A stretch of DNA of 64,000 nt, taken from Burkholderia lata (GTDB lineage Bacteria; Pseudomonadota; Gammaproteobacteria; Burkholderiales; Burkholderiaceae). The DNA lies in contig NC_007510.1 in NCBI RefSeq assembly GCF_000012945.1, forward strand, positions 1,550,001 through 1,614,000. Direction: 5' to 3'. The notes under the pieces were generated by a model. It was not told where the DNA came from. It made no database searches and saw nothing but the letters and a program-made list of their open reading frames with translations. This document shows, piece after piece, positions 28,526 to 37,831 of this stretch (positions are counted from its first letter, which is position 1; each line of letters starts with the position of its first letter). The translations under genes and the position numbers were made by a program.

Positions 28526-29356
28526 TCAGCCGAGCTCGACGACCTTGTCCCACGCGAACGCGGTATTTTCCAGTTCGCCGGTGCGCCGGTGGATGTAGCC
28601 GCGCGGGTTGCACACCACGCGTGTGCCGCCGTCTGCCACATAGTCGAATGACGTGTGCGTGTGGCCGTGGAGCCACAGATTGACCGGCGGCTGCACGAGT
28701 TCCGCCATGTCCGTCACGAATCCCGCCGACGCAAGATCTTCCGCATAGCGCTCCGCCAGCGAACGCCGGTGCGGCGCATGGTGGGTAACGACGATCGTTT
28801 GGCCCGCGAACGGCGTCGCGAGCTGCGCTTCGAGCCACGCGCGGCTGCGTCGATGCAGCGCGATCGCGTCGGCCGGCGAGAAATCCCGTTCCGGCGTGCC
28901 CGGCGCCGAATGCAGCGCCGCGTCATGCGGCCAGGTCACCTGGATCAATCCCTTGAAATCGAGCATCACGCGCAGCCCGGCCTCGATCGAGCTGGCGAGG
29001 CTGGCTTCGTCGCCGCCGAACAGCGAAAAATCGGCCCAGAGCGTCGTGCCTAGCACGCGAAAGCGCTGCGCGGGATCGACATAGACATCGTTGTTCAGGT
29101 AATGCACGTTGTCGAGCGCCTGCGCCGCATCGCGCATCGCCGTCTCCAGCGCGCCGAATTCCCCGTCGTAGTACTCGTGGTTGCCCGGCACGTAGATCAC
29201 CGGCACCGCGGAATCGAACGTCTCGGCGGCCCAGCGCAGGCCTTCCGCGTGATTGTGGATGTCGCCGGCCAGCACGACGAGATCCGCGTCCGCATGCGGG
29301 ATCGCGTCGGGCAGGTTGCTTTCGAGATGCAGGTCGGACAGGACACGGACTTTCAC
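28526..29356 (-). CDS. Calcineurin-like metallophosphoesterase
   Basis: 276 residues. All metal-binding motifs are visible in order: SDLHLE (7-12), LAGDIHNHAEG, VPGNHEYYDG, VTHHAPH and WLHGHTHTSFDY. No signal peptide, so it is cytoplasmic. It is the last gene of a minus-strand operon, 25 bases after the FAD oxidase gene. The substrate cannot be told from the sequence. Confidence 0.88.
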   Translation of the reverse strand: MKVRVLSDLHLESNLPDAIPHADADLVVLAGDIHNHAEGLRWAAETFDSAVPVIYVPGNHEYYDGEFGALETAMRDAAQALDNVHYLNNDVYVDPAQRFRVLGTTLWADFSLFGGDEASLASSIEAGLRVMLDFKGLIQVTWPHDAALHSAPGTPERDFSPADAIALHRRSRAWLEAQLATPFAGQTIVVTHHAPHRRSLAERYAEDLASAGFVTDMAELVQPPVNLWLHGHTHTSFDYVADGGTRVVCNPRGYIHRRTGELENTAFAWDKVVELG

Positions 29357-29381
29357 GGGCGTGGCTCCGGAATGGGTGGCT

Positions 29382-30803
29382 TCAGCGCAGGACCTTGCCG
29401 GGATTCATCAGGCCGCGCGGGTCGAGCGCGGTCTTCAGCGTGCGCATCAGCGTCGTTTCGACCGGCGACTTGTAACGCTGCGCGTCGTCGATCTTCAACT
29501 GGCCGATGCCGTGCTCCGCGCTGATCGTGCCGTGGTGGCGGTGCACGTTGTCGTAGACGATCCGGTTGATCGGCGCCTGGAACGCGGCCAGGAACGCCTT
29601 CGGATCGCCGCCTTTGGGCATCTGCACGTTGTAGTGGAGATTGCCGTCGCCGAGGTGGCCGAACGTGACCATCCGCGCGCCCGGCGCAGCCTGCTGGATC
29701 GCCGCGTCGGTCTCGTCGATGAAGCGCGCGATCGACGAAATCGGCACCGCGATGTCGTGCTTGATGTTGAGCCCCTCGTCGGCCTGCGCGAGCGGGATGT
29801 GTTCACGCAGGTCCCAGAACGCGCGCGACTGCGCGAGATTCTCCGCGACCACCGCGTCGACCACGAGCCCGGCCTCGAACGCTTCTTCCATCAGTTTCTC
29901 GAACAGCGCGCGCGCATGCGCTTCGCTTTCGTTGTCGGACAGTTCGAGCAGCACCGTCTGCGCATGCGTCTGCGCGAACGGGTAGCGCAGTTGCGGGTAG
30001 TGCTTGCCGACGAGCTGCATGCAGAAGTCCGACATCAGCTCGAAGCCGGTCAGCAGCGGCCCGGCCGCGCGCTGCGCGAGCGCGAGGAAATCGAGCGCCG
30101 CGTGCGGGGATTCGAGCGCGGCGAGGGCAGTGACCTGCGCGGCCGGCAGCGGATGCAGCTTCATCACGGCCGCCGTGATGATCCCGAGCGTGCCTTCCGC
30201 GCCGATGAACAGGTCGCGCAGGTCGTAGCCCGTGTTGTCCTTGCGCAGTCCGCGCAGGCCGTCCCAGATTTCACCCTGCGGCGTCACGACTTCAAGCCCG
30301 AGACACAGCTCGCGCGCGTTGCCGTAGCGCAGCACCGCGGTGCCGCCCGCATTGGTCGACAGGTTGCCGCCGATAGTGCAGCTGCCTTCCGCCGCGAGGC
30401 TCAGCGCGAACAGCCGGCCGCCTTCGCGGGCGCGCGCCTGCACGTCGGCGAGGATCACGCCGGCTTCGACGGTGATCGTGTTGTTGTGCGGATCGAGCGC
30501 GCGCACGCGGTTCAGGCGCGCGACGCTCAGCACGGCCTGGCTGCCGCTCGCGTCGGGCGTGGCGCCGCCGGCCAGGCCCGTGTTGCCGCCTTGCGGCACG
30601 AGCGCGATGCCGTGTGCGTTGGCCAGCTTGACGAGCGCGGCGACTTCGGCCGTGTTTGCGGGCTTCAGCACCGCGCACGCGGCACCCTTGTAGCGGCGTC
30701 GCCAGTCGGTCAGGAACGGCTCGGTATCGTGCGGGTCGGTCAGCACATGGTCGGCGCCGATCGCGTCGCGGCACGCGGAAACGAAAGCTTCGGAGGACAT
30801 CAT
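29382..30803 (-). CDS. FAD-binding D-2-hydroxyacid dehydrogenase (D-lactate/glycolate oxidase type)
   Basis: 473 residues from the ATG at 30803 (a GTG at 30806 and another ATG at 30800 are equally close to the AAGG site). An FAD_binding_4 domain (PQGGNTGLAGGATPDASGSQ, then GTLGIITAAVMKLHPLP) is followed by the FAD-oxidase C-terminal domain (HGTISAEHGIGQLK). This is the D-lactate / D-2-hydroxyglutarate dehydrogenase group, which feeds electrons from D-2-hydroxy acids to a quinone or flavoprotein acceptor. The exact substrate is uncertain. It follows the DUF2069 gene by 18 bases. Confidence 0.88.
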   Translation of the reverse strand: MMSSEAFVSACRDAIGADHVLTDPHDTEPFLTDWRRRYKGAACAVLKPANTAEVAALVKLANAHGIALVPQGGNTGLAGGATPDASGSQAVLSVARLNRVRALDPHNNTITVEAGVILADVQARAREGGRLFALSLAAEGSCTIGGNLSTNAGGTAVLRYGNARELCLGLEVVTPQGEIWDGLRGLRKDNTGYDLRDLFIGAEGTLGIITAAVMKLHPLPAAQVTALAALESPHAALDFLALAQRAAGPLLTGFELMSDFCMQLVGKHYPQLRYPFAQTHAQTVLLELSDNESEAHARALFEKLMEEAFEAGLVVDAVVAENLAQSRAFWDLREHIPLAQADEGLNIKHDIAVPISSIARFIDETDAAIQQAAPGARMVTFGHLGDGNLHYNVQMPKGGDPKAFLAAFQAPINRIVYDNVHRHHGTISAEHGIGQLKIDDAQRYKSPVETTLMRTLKTALDPRGLMNPGKVLR

Positions 30804-30821
30804 CACCTTGTCGCGTAAGGG

Positions 30822-31834
<1,013 letters not shown>

Positions 31835-31899
31835 CTACGGAGCCGCGTGCGGCCGCGCGCGTGCCCGGTGCAGTCGGCCCCTGCTGGAATCGAGCGGCT

Positions 31900-31905
31900 A
31901 TTATA
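31900..31905 (-). promoter_or_regulatory. Probable wrbA -10 box
   Basis: TATAAT on the minus strand, about 70 bases before the wrbA start. The same patch reads TATTAT on the plus strand (31899-31904) and might also serve yihY. No clear -35 on either strand. Confidence 0.45.
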
Positions 31906-31914
31906 GGGGCTGAA

Positions 31915-31946
31915 GCCGTCGCGCAGCGCGACGGCGGCGCGCCGTC
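31915..31946 (+). promoter_or_regulatory. Two mutually exclusive hairpins in the yihY leader
   Basis: Stem A: GCCGTCGCGC (31915-31924) with GCGCGACGGC (31926-31935), 10 bp. Stem B: GACGGC (31930-31935) with GCCGTC (31941-31946). They share bases, so only one can form. They end 18 bases before the AAGGAG ribosome site of the TTG-start gene. A regulatory role is inferred from geometry only. Confidence 0.4.
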
Positions 31947-31976
31947 GGGCGCGCGGCATCAAGAAGGAGAAGCCGT

Positions 31977-33308
31977 TTGCCGAAGTTGAGCGTCGATCTC
32001 GACACCATCAAGCGCCTCGCGCAGTTCGCGGCCCGGCGCAGCGCCGAGGATCGCATCCCGCAAGTGGCGGGCAGTCTGACGTTCACGACGATGCTGGCGC
32101 TCGTGCCGCTCGTGACGGTCGCGTTCGCGCTGTTCACCGCGTTCCCGATGTTCGCGTCGTTCCAGATCTCGCTGCAGGGGTTCCTCGCGGATCACCTGAT
32201 GCCTGCGCAGTTCAACATCCAGATCTTCAAGTACCTGAACCAGTTCGCGTCGAAGGCGAAGGGGCTGACGACCGCCGGCCTGATCGTGCTCGTCGTCACG
32301 TCGGTGATGACGATGATGACGATCGAGTCGGCGTTCAACCTGATCTGGCGCGTGCGCAAGCCGCGGCCATTCGCGCAGCGCGTGCTCGCGTACTGGGCGC
32401 TGATCACGCTCGGCCCGCTGCTGTTCGGCGTGAGCCTGTCGATCTCGTCGTACCTGTTCACGCAGTCGCTGGCGTTTACGGGCGCCGCGCCGTCGACATC
32501 GATCGTCGAGTGGCTGCTCGCGCTCGTATCGTTGCCGCTGACGGTGCTCGCGTTCACGCTGCTGTACGTGTACCTGCCGAACTGCACGGTCGCATGGCGC
32601 GACGCCGTGATCGGCGGGCTGTTCGCGGCTGTGGCATTCGAGCTCGCGAAGCGTGGCTTCGGCTACTACGTGCGGCGCATTCCGACCTATACGGCCGTCT
32701 ATGGCGCGTTCGCGGCGCTGCCCGTGTTCCTGTTATGGGTGTACCTGAGCTGGTTCATCGCGCTGCTCGGCGCGATGGTGGCCTCCGCGCTGCCGGCGAT
32801 CCGCGTCGGCCAGTTCCACCGTATCCACTATCCGGGCAGCGACCTGCTCGACGCGCTGGAAATGCTCGCGCGGCTGGCCGAAGCGCGCACGGTCGGCAAG
32901 CGCGGCTACACGGCGATGCGGCTCGCGACCATGCTGCGCTGCGACATGGAAACCGCCCAGCGCTTGCTGACGACGATGGAGGAGCGGGAATGGATTGCGC
33001 GGCTTGACGGCGGCGGCGAGACCACGCCGCGCTACATCCTGCTCGCGAACCCGGAGCAGCTGACGCTCGCGCAGCTGTTCGACGTGCTGGTGATCGACCG
33101 CACGGAGCTGACCTACCAGTTGCAGAGGCGCCGCAGCCACGTCGATGGCGCTGCGCTGCTTGCGGTGCTGTCGAGTGACCGCTTTGACGTGTCGCTCGCG
33201 TCGCTGATCGCCGCGCACCGGCTTGCGGGTGCGCAGCCGGCGGCGATCCCGGGGCAGGCGCCGGGTACCGTGTCCGACCCGCATGCACGCCCGCCGCGGC
33301 CCGCGTGA
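31977..33308 (+). CDS. yihY: YihY/UPF0761-family membrane protein
   Basis: 443 residues from a TTG at 31977. AAGGAG at 31964-31969 lies seven bases upstream, which decides this unusual start. Six hydrophobic helices in residues about 30-280 include the family signature RIPQVAGSLTFTTMLALVPL and IPTYTAVYGAFAALPVFLLW. The extra C-terminal 150 residues look like a winged-helix domain (RLATMLRCDMETAQRLLTTM) plus a Pro-rich tail. The family was once mistaken for ribonuclease BN. Its function is unknown. Confidence 0.9.
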   Translation: MPKLSVDLDTIKRLAQFAARRSAEDRIPQVAGSLTFTTMLALVPLVTVAFALFTAFPMFASFQISLQGFLADHLMPAQFNIQIFKYLNQFASKAKGLTTAGLIVLVVTSVMTMMTIESAFNLIWRVRKPRPFAQRVLAYWALITLGPLLFGVSLSISSYLFTQSLAFTGAAPSTSIVEWLLALVSLPLTVLAFTLLYVYLPNCTVAWRDAVIGGLFAAVAFELAKRGFGYYVRRIPTYTAVYGAFAALPVFLLWVYLSWFIALLGAMVASALPAIRVGQFHRIHYPGSDLLDALEMLARLAEARTVGKRGYTAMRLATMLRCDMETAQRLLTTMEEREWIARLDGGGETTPRYILLANPEQLTLAQLFDVLVIDRTELTYQLQRRRSHVDGAALLAVLSSDRFDVSLASLIAAHRLAGAQPAAIPGQAPGTVSDPHARPPRPA

Positions 33309-33324
33309 GCAGGGCGCCCGGCCG

Positions 33325-33642
33325 CTACAACGGGATCTTGCCCGTGCAGATGTCCTTGAACATCACCCAGTCGCCCATCAGGCTGTAGATCGGGTGCCGG
33401 AACGTGGCCGGGCGGTTCTTCTCGAAGAAGAAGTGTCCGACCCACGCGAACCCGTAGCCGCAGACGATGGCCGCCGGCAGCCACAGCCAGTTGCCGGTCG
33501 CGATCGCCATCGCGACGCAGCCGATCACGCCGAGCGAGCCGATGAAGTGCAGCCGCCGCGACGTCAGGTTCTGGTGTTCGTTCAGGTAATACGGGTAGAA
33601 ATCCGCGAAGCTGGCGAATTGCTCGGAATGCGTATGCGCCAT
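33325..33642 (-). CDS. DUF962 / Mpo1-like small membrane protein
   Basis: 105 residues. FADFYPYYLNEHQNLTSRRL with the His-containing HFIGSLG and GYGFAWVGHFFFEKNRPATF are the conserved DUF962 motifs. It has two or three hydrophobic helices. The yeast relative Mpo1 is an Fe-dependent 2-hydroxy-fatty-acid dioxygenase; whether that holds here is unknown. Its stop lies 16 bases from the converging yihY stop. Confidence 0.85.
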   Translation of the reverse strand: MAHTHSEQFASFADFYPYYLNEHQNLTSRRLHFIGSLGVIGCVAMAIATGNWLWLPAAIVCGYGFAWVGHFFFEKNRPATFRHPIYSLMGDWVMFKDICTGKIPL

Positions 33643-33800
33643 GGACGTCTCCTCGGGCCGCCATCGATGCGGTCATTGTGCGGCGGGCGGCCCGTGTCCG
33701 CAAGCGGGGGGCGGGCCGCCGCGCGGGCCCGCGCTTTCCTTTTGACAGGCTTTCCGATAGGATCGAAAGAGATTTTGCATTCAAGCATGAGGGGACTACG

Positions 33801-34256
33801 ATGCGCGTCAGCGATATTCTGAAAGTGAAGGGCAACACGCTGTTTACGGTGACGCCCGATAAGCCGCTGCGCGAAGCGGTCGACACGATGGCCGAACACG
33901 ATATCGGTTCGCTCGTCGTGATGGAGTACGGCGATCTCGTCGGGATGCTGACGTTCCGCGAGATCATCCTGCGCCTGCACGTGAACGGCGGCGCGATCGG
34001 CGACGTCCAGGTGCGCAAGGTGATGGACGAGCCGCTCACGTGCACGCCGGAAACGGACGTCAACGAAGTGCGCCGGATGATGCTCGAGCGCCACGCACGC
34101 TACATGCCGGTGCTCGACAAGAAGGTGCTGATGGGCGTCATTTCGTTCTACGACGTCGCAAAGACGGTCGTCGAGGCGCAGAGCTTCGAGAACCGGATGC
34201 TGAAGGCGTACATCCGCGACTGGCCGGAATCGGAAGCCGAAGCGCACAAGCCGTGA
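33801..34256 (+). CDS. Two-CBS-domain protein
   Basis: 151 residues, essentially a Bateman module: CBS1 at about 8-65 (LREAVDTMAEHDIGSLVVME) and CBS2 at about 75-130 (VNEVRRMMLERHARYMPVLD). CBS pairs bind adenosine nucleotides. No catalytic domain is fused. AGGGG precedes the start at a good distance, and TTGACA at 33742-33747 is a strong -35 without a clear -10. It ends at an excellent terminator. Target unknown. Confidence 0.9.
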   Translation: MRVSDILKVKGNTLFTVTPDKPLREAVDTMAEHDIGSLVVMEYGDLVGMLTFREIILRLHVNGGAIGDVQVRKVMDEPLTCTPETDVNEVRRMMLERHARYMPVLDKKVLMGVISFYDVAKTVVEAQSFENRMLKAYIRDWPESEAEAHKP

Positions 34257-34305
34257 ACCACGCCGCGCCCGGCACCTTGATGCATGGGCGCCGCCATCCG
34301 GCATG

Positions 34306-34340
34306 CGGCGGCGCAGGCTTGTCCTGCGCCGCCGTTTTTT
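34306..34340 (+). terminator. Strong rho-independent terminator after the CBS gene
   Basis: 12-bp perfect stem (34306-34317 with 34323-34334), 5-base loop and six T. It separates the CBS gene from the flippase-acyltransferase gene. Confidence 0.92.
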
Positions 34341-34395
34341 CAACGACAACACGAGGCCCGCGCAGCTTCGCCAAGACGACGCGCGCGTATTCCGC

Positions 34396-36330
34396 ATGAG
34401 CGATCACACGCAAGCCACTTCGGAGCGGCGCGACGAACGGCGTGCCCACGCGTCGCAGTTCGACCTGCTGCGCGAACGCCGTTTCGCCCCGTTCTTCACG
34501 ACCCAGTTCCTCGGGGCGCTGAACGACAACGTCTTCAAGATCGGCTTCACGTCGCTCGTCACCTATCACACCGCGCGGTTCTCCGGCGTCGATGCGAAGA
34601 CGGCCGCGTTCCTGATCTCCGCGATCTTCATCCTGCCGTTCGTGCTGTTCTCGGCGACGTCCGGCCAGATCGCCGACAAGTACGACAAGGCGACCCTCAC
34701 GCGCTTCGTGAAGACCTTCGAGATCCTGCTGATGCTCGTCGGCGCGGCCGGCTTCGTCACGCACAGCGCGACGCTGCTGTATCTGTGCACGTTCATGATG
34801 GGGATGCACTCGACGCTGTTCGGGCCCGTCAAGTATTCGTACCTGCCGCAGCATCTCGGCGAACATGAGCTGGTCGGCGGCAACGGCCTCGTCGAGATGG
34901 GGACGTTCATCGCGATCCTGATCGGCACGATCATCGGCGGCGCGGCCGCGGGCATCGAAGGCAGCGGCGAGCGCGTGCTCGCGGTGAGCGTCGTCGTCAT
35001 CGCGCTCGCGGGGCGGTTCGTCGCGCAGCGCGTGCCGTCGACGCCGGCGCCGCAGCCCGATCTCGTGATCAACTGGAATCCGGTCAGCGAGACCTGGCGC
35101 AACCTCGGGCTCGCACGCCAGAACCGCACCGTGTTCCTGAGCCTGCTCGGCATCTCGTGGCTGTGGTTCGTCGGCGCGACGTTCCTCACGTCGTTCTTCA
35201 ATTTTGCGAAGGACGTGCTGTCCGCGAGCCCCGACGTCGTCACGATCCTGCTCGCAACCTTCTCGGTCGGCATCGGCCTCGGCTCGCTGCTGTGCGAACG
35301 GCTGTCGCAGCGACGCGTCGAGATCGGCCTCGTGCCGCTCGGCTCGATCGGCATCAGCGTATTTGCGATCGAGCTGTATTTCGCGAGCCACGCGCTGCCT
35401 TCGCCCGGCCATCTACTGTCGGTCGGCGAATTCCTGGCCGGTGCACGCCACTGGCGCATCCTGGTCGACCTGTTCCTGCTCGCGATGTTCGGCGGCTTCT
35501 ACAGCGTGCCGCTGTACGCGCTGATCCAGAGCCGCAGCGCACCGACGCACCGCGCGCGGATCATCGCCGCGAACAACATCCTGAACGCGTTGTTCATGAT
35601 CCTGTCGGCCGTGATGGCGATGGGGCTGACCAAGGCCGGAGTCGACATCCCCGGCCTGTTCCTCGTCACGGCGCTCCTGAACGTGATCGTCGCCACGTAT
35701 ATCTATCTGCTCGTGCCCGAGTTCCTGCTGCGCTTCGTCGCATGGGTGCTCGTACACACCTTCTACCGAATTCGCCTCGTGCACGCGGAGCGGATCCCGG
35801 CAGAAGGGGCGGCCGTGCTCGTGTGCAACCACGTCAGCTACGTCGATGCGCTCGTGCTGGCCGCGGCAAGCCCGCGCCCGATCCGTTTCGTGATGGATCA
35901 CCGGATCTTCAAGACGCGCTTTGCGAGCTGGGTGTTCCGGCATGCGAAGGCGATCCCGATTGCGCCGCGTCACGAGGATCCCGCGATGCTCGCGCGTGCG
36001 TACGACGCATGCGAGGCCGCGCTGAAGGAAGGCGAACTCGTGTGCATCTTCCCGGAAGGCAAGCTGACGAAGACGGGCGACATCAACACGTTCCACCACG
36101 GCATCACGGAGATCCTGGGTCGCACGCCGGCGCCGGTGATTCCGATGGCGCTGCGCGGGCTGTGGGGCAGCTATTTTTCGCGGCATTCCGATGCGCGGAT
36201 GCCGCGCCCCATCAAGCGCGGCGTGATGAGCCGGCTGACGCTGGCGGTCGGCGAGCCGATCCCGGCGTCGGTTGCGACGCCCGAGGCACTGCAGGCCGCG
36301 GTGACCGAACTGCGCGGCGCGCGGAAGTAA
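34396..36330 (+). CDS. Fused MFS lysophospholipid transporter / PlsC-type acyltransferase
   Basis: 644 residues. Residues about 20-420 are an LplT-like major facilitator (FFTTQFLGALNDNVFKIGFT, LFGPVKYSYLPQHLGEHELV). Residues about 440-640 are a 1-acylglycerol-phosphate acyltransferase domain with NHVSYVD (the HX4D catalytic motif) and FPEGKLTKTG. In E. coli LplT flips lysophospholipids inward and Aas re-acylates them; here flippase and acyltransferase are one chain but the acyl-ACP synthetase part of Aas is absent. Start chosen at MSDHTQ (34396), downstream of the terminator. Likely inner-membrane phospholipid repair. Confidence 0.9.
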   Translation: MSDHTQATSERRDERRAHASQFDLLRERRFAPFFTTQFLGALNDNVFKIGFTSLVTYHTARFSGVDAKTAAFLISAIFILPFVLFSATSGQIADKYDKATLTRFVKTFEILLMLVGAAGFVTHSATLLYLCTFMMGMHSTLFGPVKYSYLPQHLGEHELVGGNGLVEMGTFIAILIGTIIGGAAAGIEGSGERVLAVSVVVIALAGRFVAQRVPSTPAPQPDLVINWNPVSETWRNLGLARQNRTVFLSLLGISWLWFVGATFLTSFFNFAKDVLSASPDVVTILLATFSVGIGLGSLLCERLSQRRVEIGLVPLGSIGISVFAIELYFASHALPSPGHLLSVGEFLAGARHWRILVDLFLLAMFGGFYSVPLYALIQSRSAPTHRARIIAANNILNALFMILSAVMAMGLTKAGVDIPGLFLVTALLNVIVATYIYLLVPEFLLRFVAWVLVHTFYRIRLVHAERIPAEGAAVLVCNHVSYVDALVLAAASPRPIRFVMDHRIFKTRFASWVFRHAKAIPIAPRHEDPAMLARAYDACEAALKEGELVCIFPEGKLTKTGDINTFHHGITEILGRTPAPVIPMALRGLWGSYFSRHSDARMPRPIKRGVMSRLTLAVGEPIPASVATPEALQAAVTELRGARK

Positions 36331-36489
36331 GCGGGGCGGGCCCGGCGGCATTGCCCCGGGCCGTCATGACCGCCGCGAACCGGCCCGTTCGACCAGAGCG
36401 GCGCGGGTCTGCGATCGTCGCTCCGGGCCGGGCCCGTGGCCGGCCGGTGTGGTCCGAACGGTTCACGCGGCCCGCGTACCCGGGACGGC

Positions 36490-36498
36490 TGGCATAAT
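36490..36498 (+). promoter_or_regulatory. Probable extended -10 promoter of aroC
   Basis: TGGCATAAT: a TGn extension directly followed by CATAAT (5 of 6), 96 bases before the aroC start. No -35 is needed for an extended -10, and none is seen. Confidence 0.5.
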
Positions 36499-36594
36499 AG
36501 CGGCTTACCTCTTTTTCTCGACCGGCAAACGATCGACCTGCCTGCGGCCCGGGCAGCGCGTCGGTTTGTCCATTTCTCTTTGGGCGGTTCCATC

Positions 36595-37695
36595 ATGTCC
36601 GGCAATACCCTCGGCACGCTTTTCACTGTCACGACCTTCGGCGAATCGCACGGTCCCGCGATCGGCTGCGTGATCGACGGCTGCCCGCCGGGAATGGGGC
36701 TGACCGAAGCCGACATCCAGATCGAGCTCGATCGCCGCAAGCCCGGCACGTCGCGTCACGTGACGCAACGGCAGGAGGCCGACGAGGTCGAGATCCTGTC
36801 GGGCGTGTTCGAAGGCGTGACGACCGGTACGCCGATCGCGCTGTTGATCCGCAACACCGACCAGCGCAGCAAGGACTACGGCAACATCGTCGAGACGTTC
36901 CGTCCCGGCCACGCCGACTACACCTACTGGCAGAAGTACGGCATCCGCGACTACCGCGGGGGCGGCCGTTCGTCCGCGCGCCTGACGGCGCCGATCGTCG
37001 GCGCGGGTGCGGTCGCGAAGAAGTGGCTGCGCGAGCGCTTCGGCGTCGAGGTGCGCGGCTACATGAGCGGCCTCGGCGAGATCGACGTGCCGTTCGTCGA
37101 CTGGTCGCACGTGCACGAGAATCCGTTCTTCTCGCCGAATGCGGCGGTTGTGCCGGAACTCGAGGCGTACATGGATGCGCTGCGCAAGGACGGCGATTCG
37201 ATCGGTGCGCGCATCGATGTCGTTGCATCGGGCGTGCCGGTCGGTTGGGGCGAGCCGGTGTTCGACCGTCTCGATGCGGACATCGCAAAGGCGATGATGA
37301 GCATCAACGCGGTGAAGGGCGTCGAGATCGGCGCGGGCTTCGAAAGCGTCGCGCAGCGTGGCTCGGTGCATGGCGACGAGCTGACGCCGGGCGGTTTCGT
37401 CGGCAACCATGCGGGCGGCGTGCTCGGCGGGATTTCGACCGGGCAGGACATCACCGTGTCGATCGCGATCAAGCCGACGTCGAGCATCCGCACGCCGCGC
37501 CGTTCGATCACGAAGGCCGGCGACGAAGCGACGGTGGAAACGTTCGGCCGTCACGATCCGTGCGTCGGCATTCGTGCGACGCCGATCGCCGAGTCGATGC
37601 TCGCGCTGGTGCTGATCGATCATGCGCTGCGCCATCGCGCGCAGTGCGGGGACGTCGAGACGCCGACGCCGAAGATCGCGGGCAGCGCGACCTGA
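36595..37695 (+). CDS. aroC: Chorismate synthase
   Basis: 366 residues, complete. N-terminal [20 protein letters not shown], then [34 protein letters not shown] and the C-terminal [16 protein letters not shown] are the classical signatures. It converts EPSP to chorismate using reduced FMN, the last shikimate step before the aromatic amino acid branches. Start at 36595 fits the invariant MSGNTLG. It is monocistronic, ending at a bidirectional hairpin. Confidence 0.98.
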
Positions 37696-37748
37696 CGCAA
37701 GCGGGCGGGGCGCTGCGCGTCTCGCCCGGCCGTTGCGCGGAGAATGCA

Positions 37749-37786
37749 AAACGGGGCGCTGCTTCAAGCAGCGCCCCGTTTCGTTT
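37749..37786. terminator. Bidirectional terminator between aroC and ETF-QO
   Basis: 14-bp perfect stem (37749-37762 with 37768-37781), loop TTCAA, with A-rich and T-rich flanks, between two converging genes. Confidence 0.88.
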
Positions 37787-37831
37787 GCGGCAGCCCAAAA
37801 ACACGCCGCTCGTGGCGGCGCGTTCCGGCAA

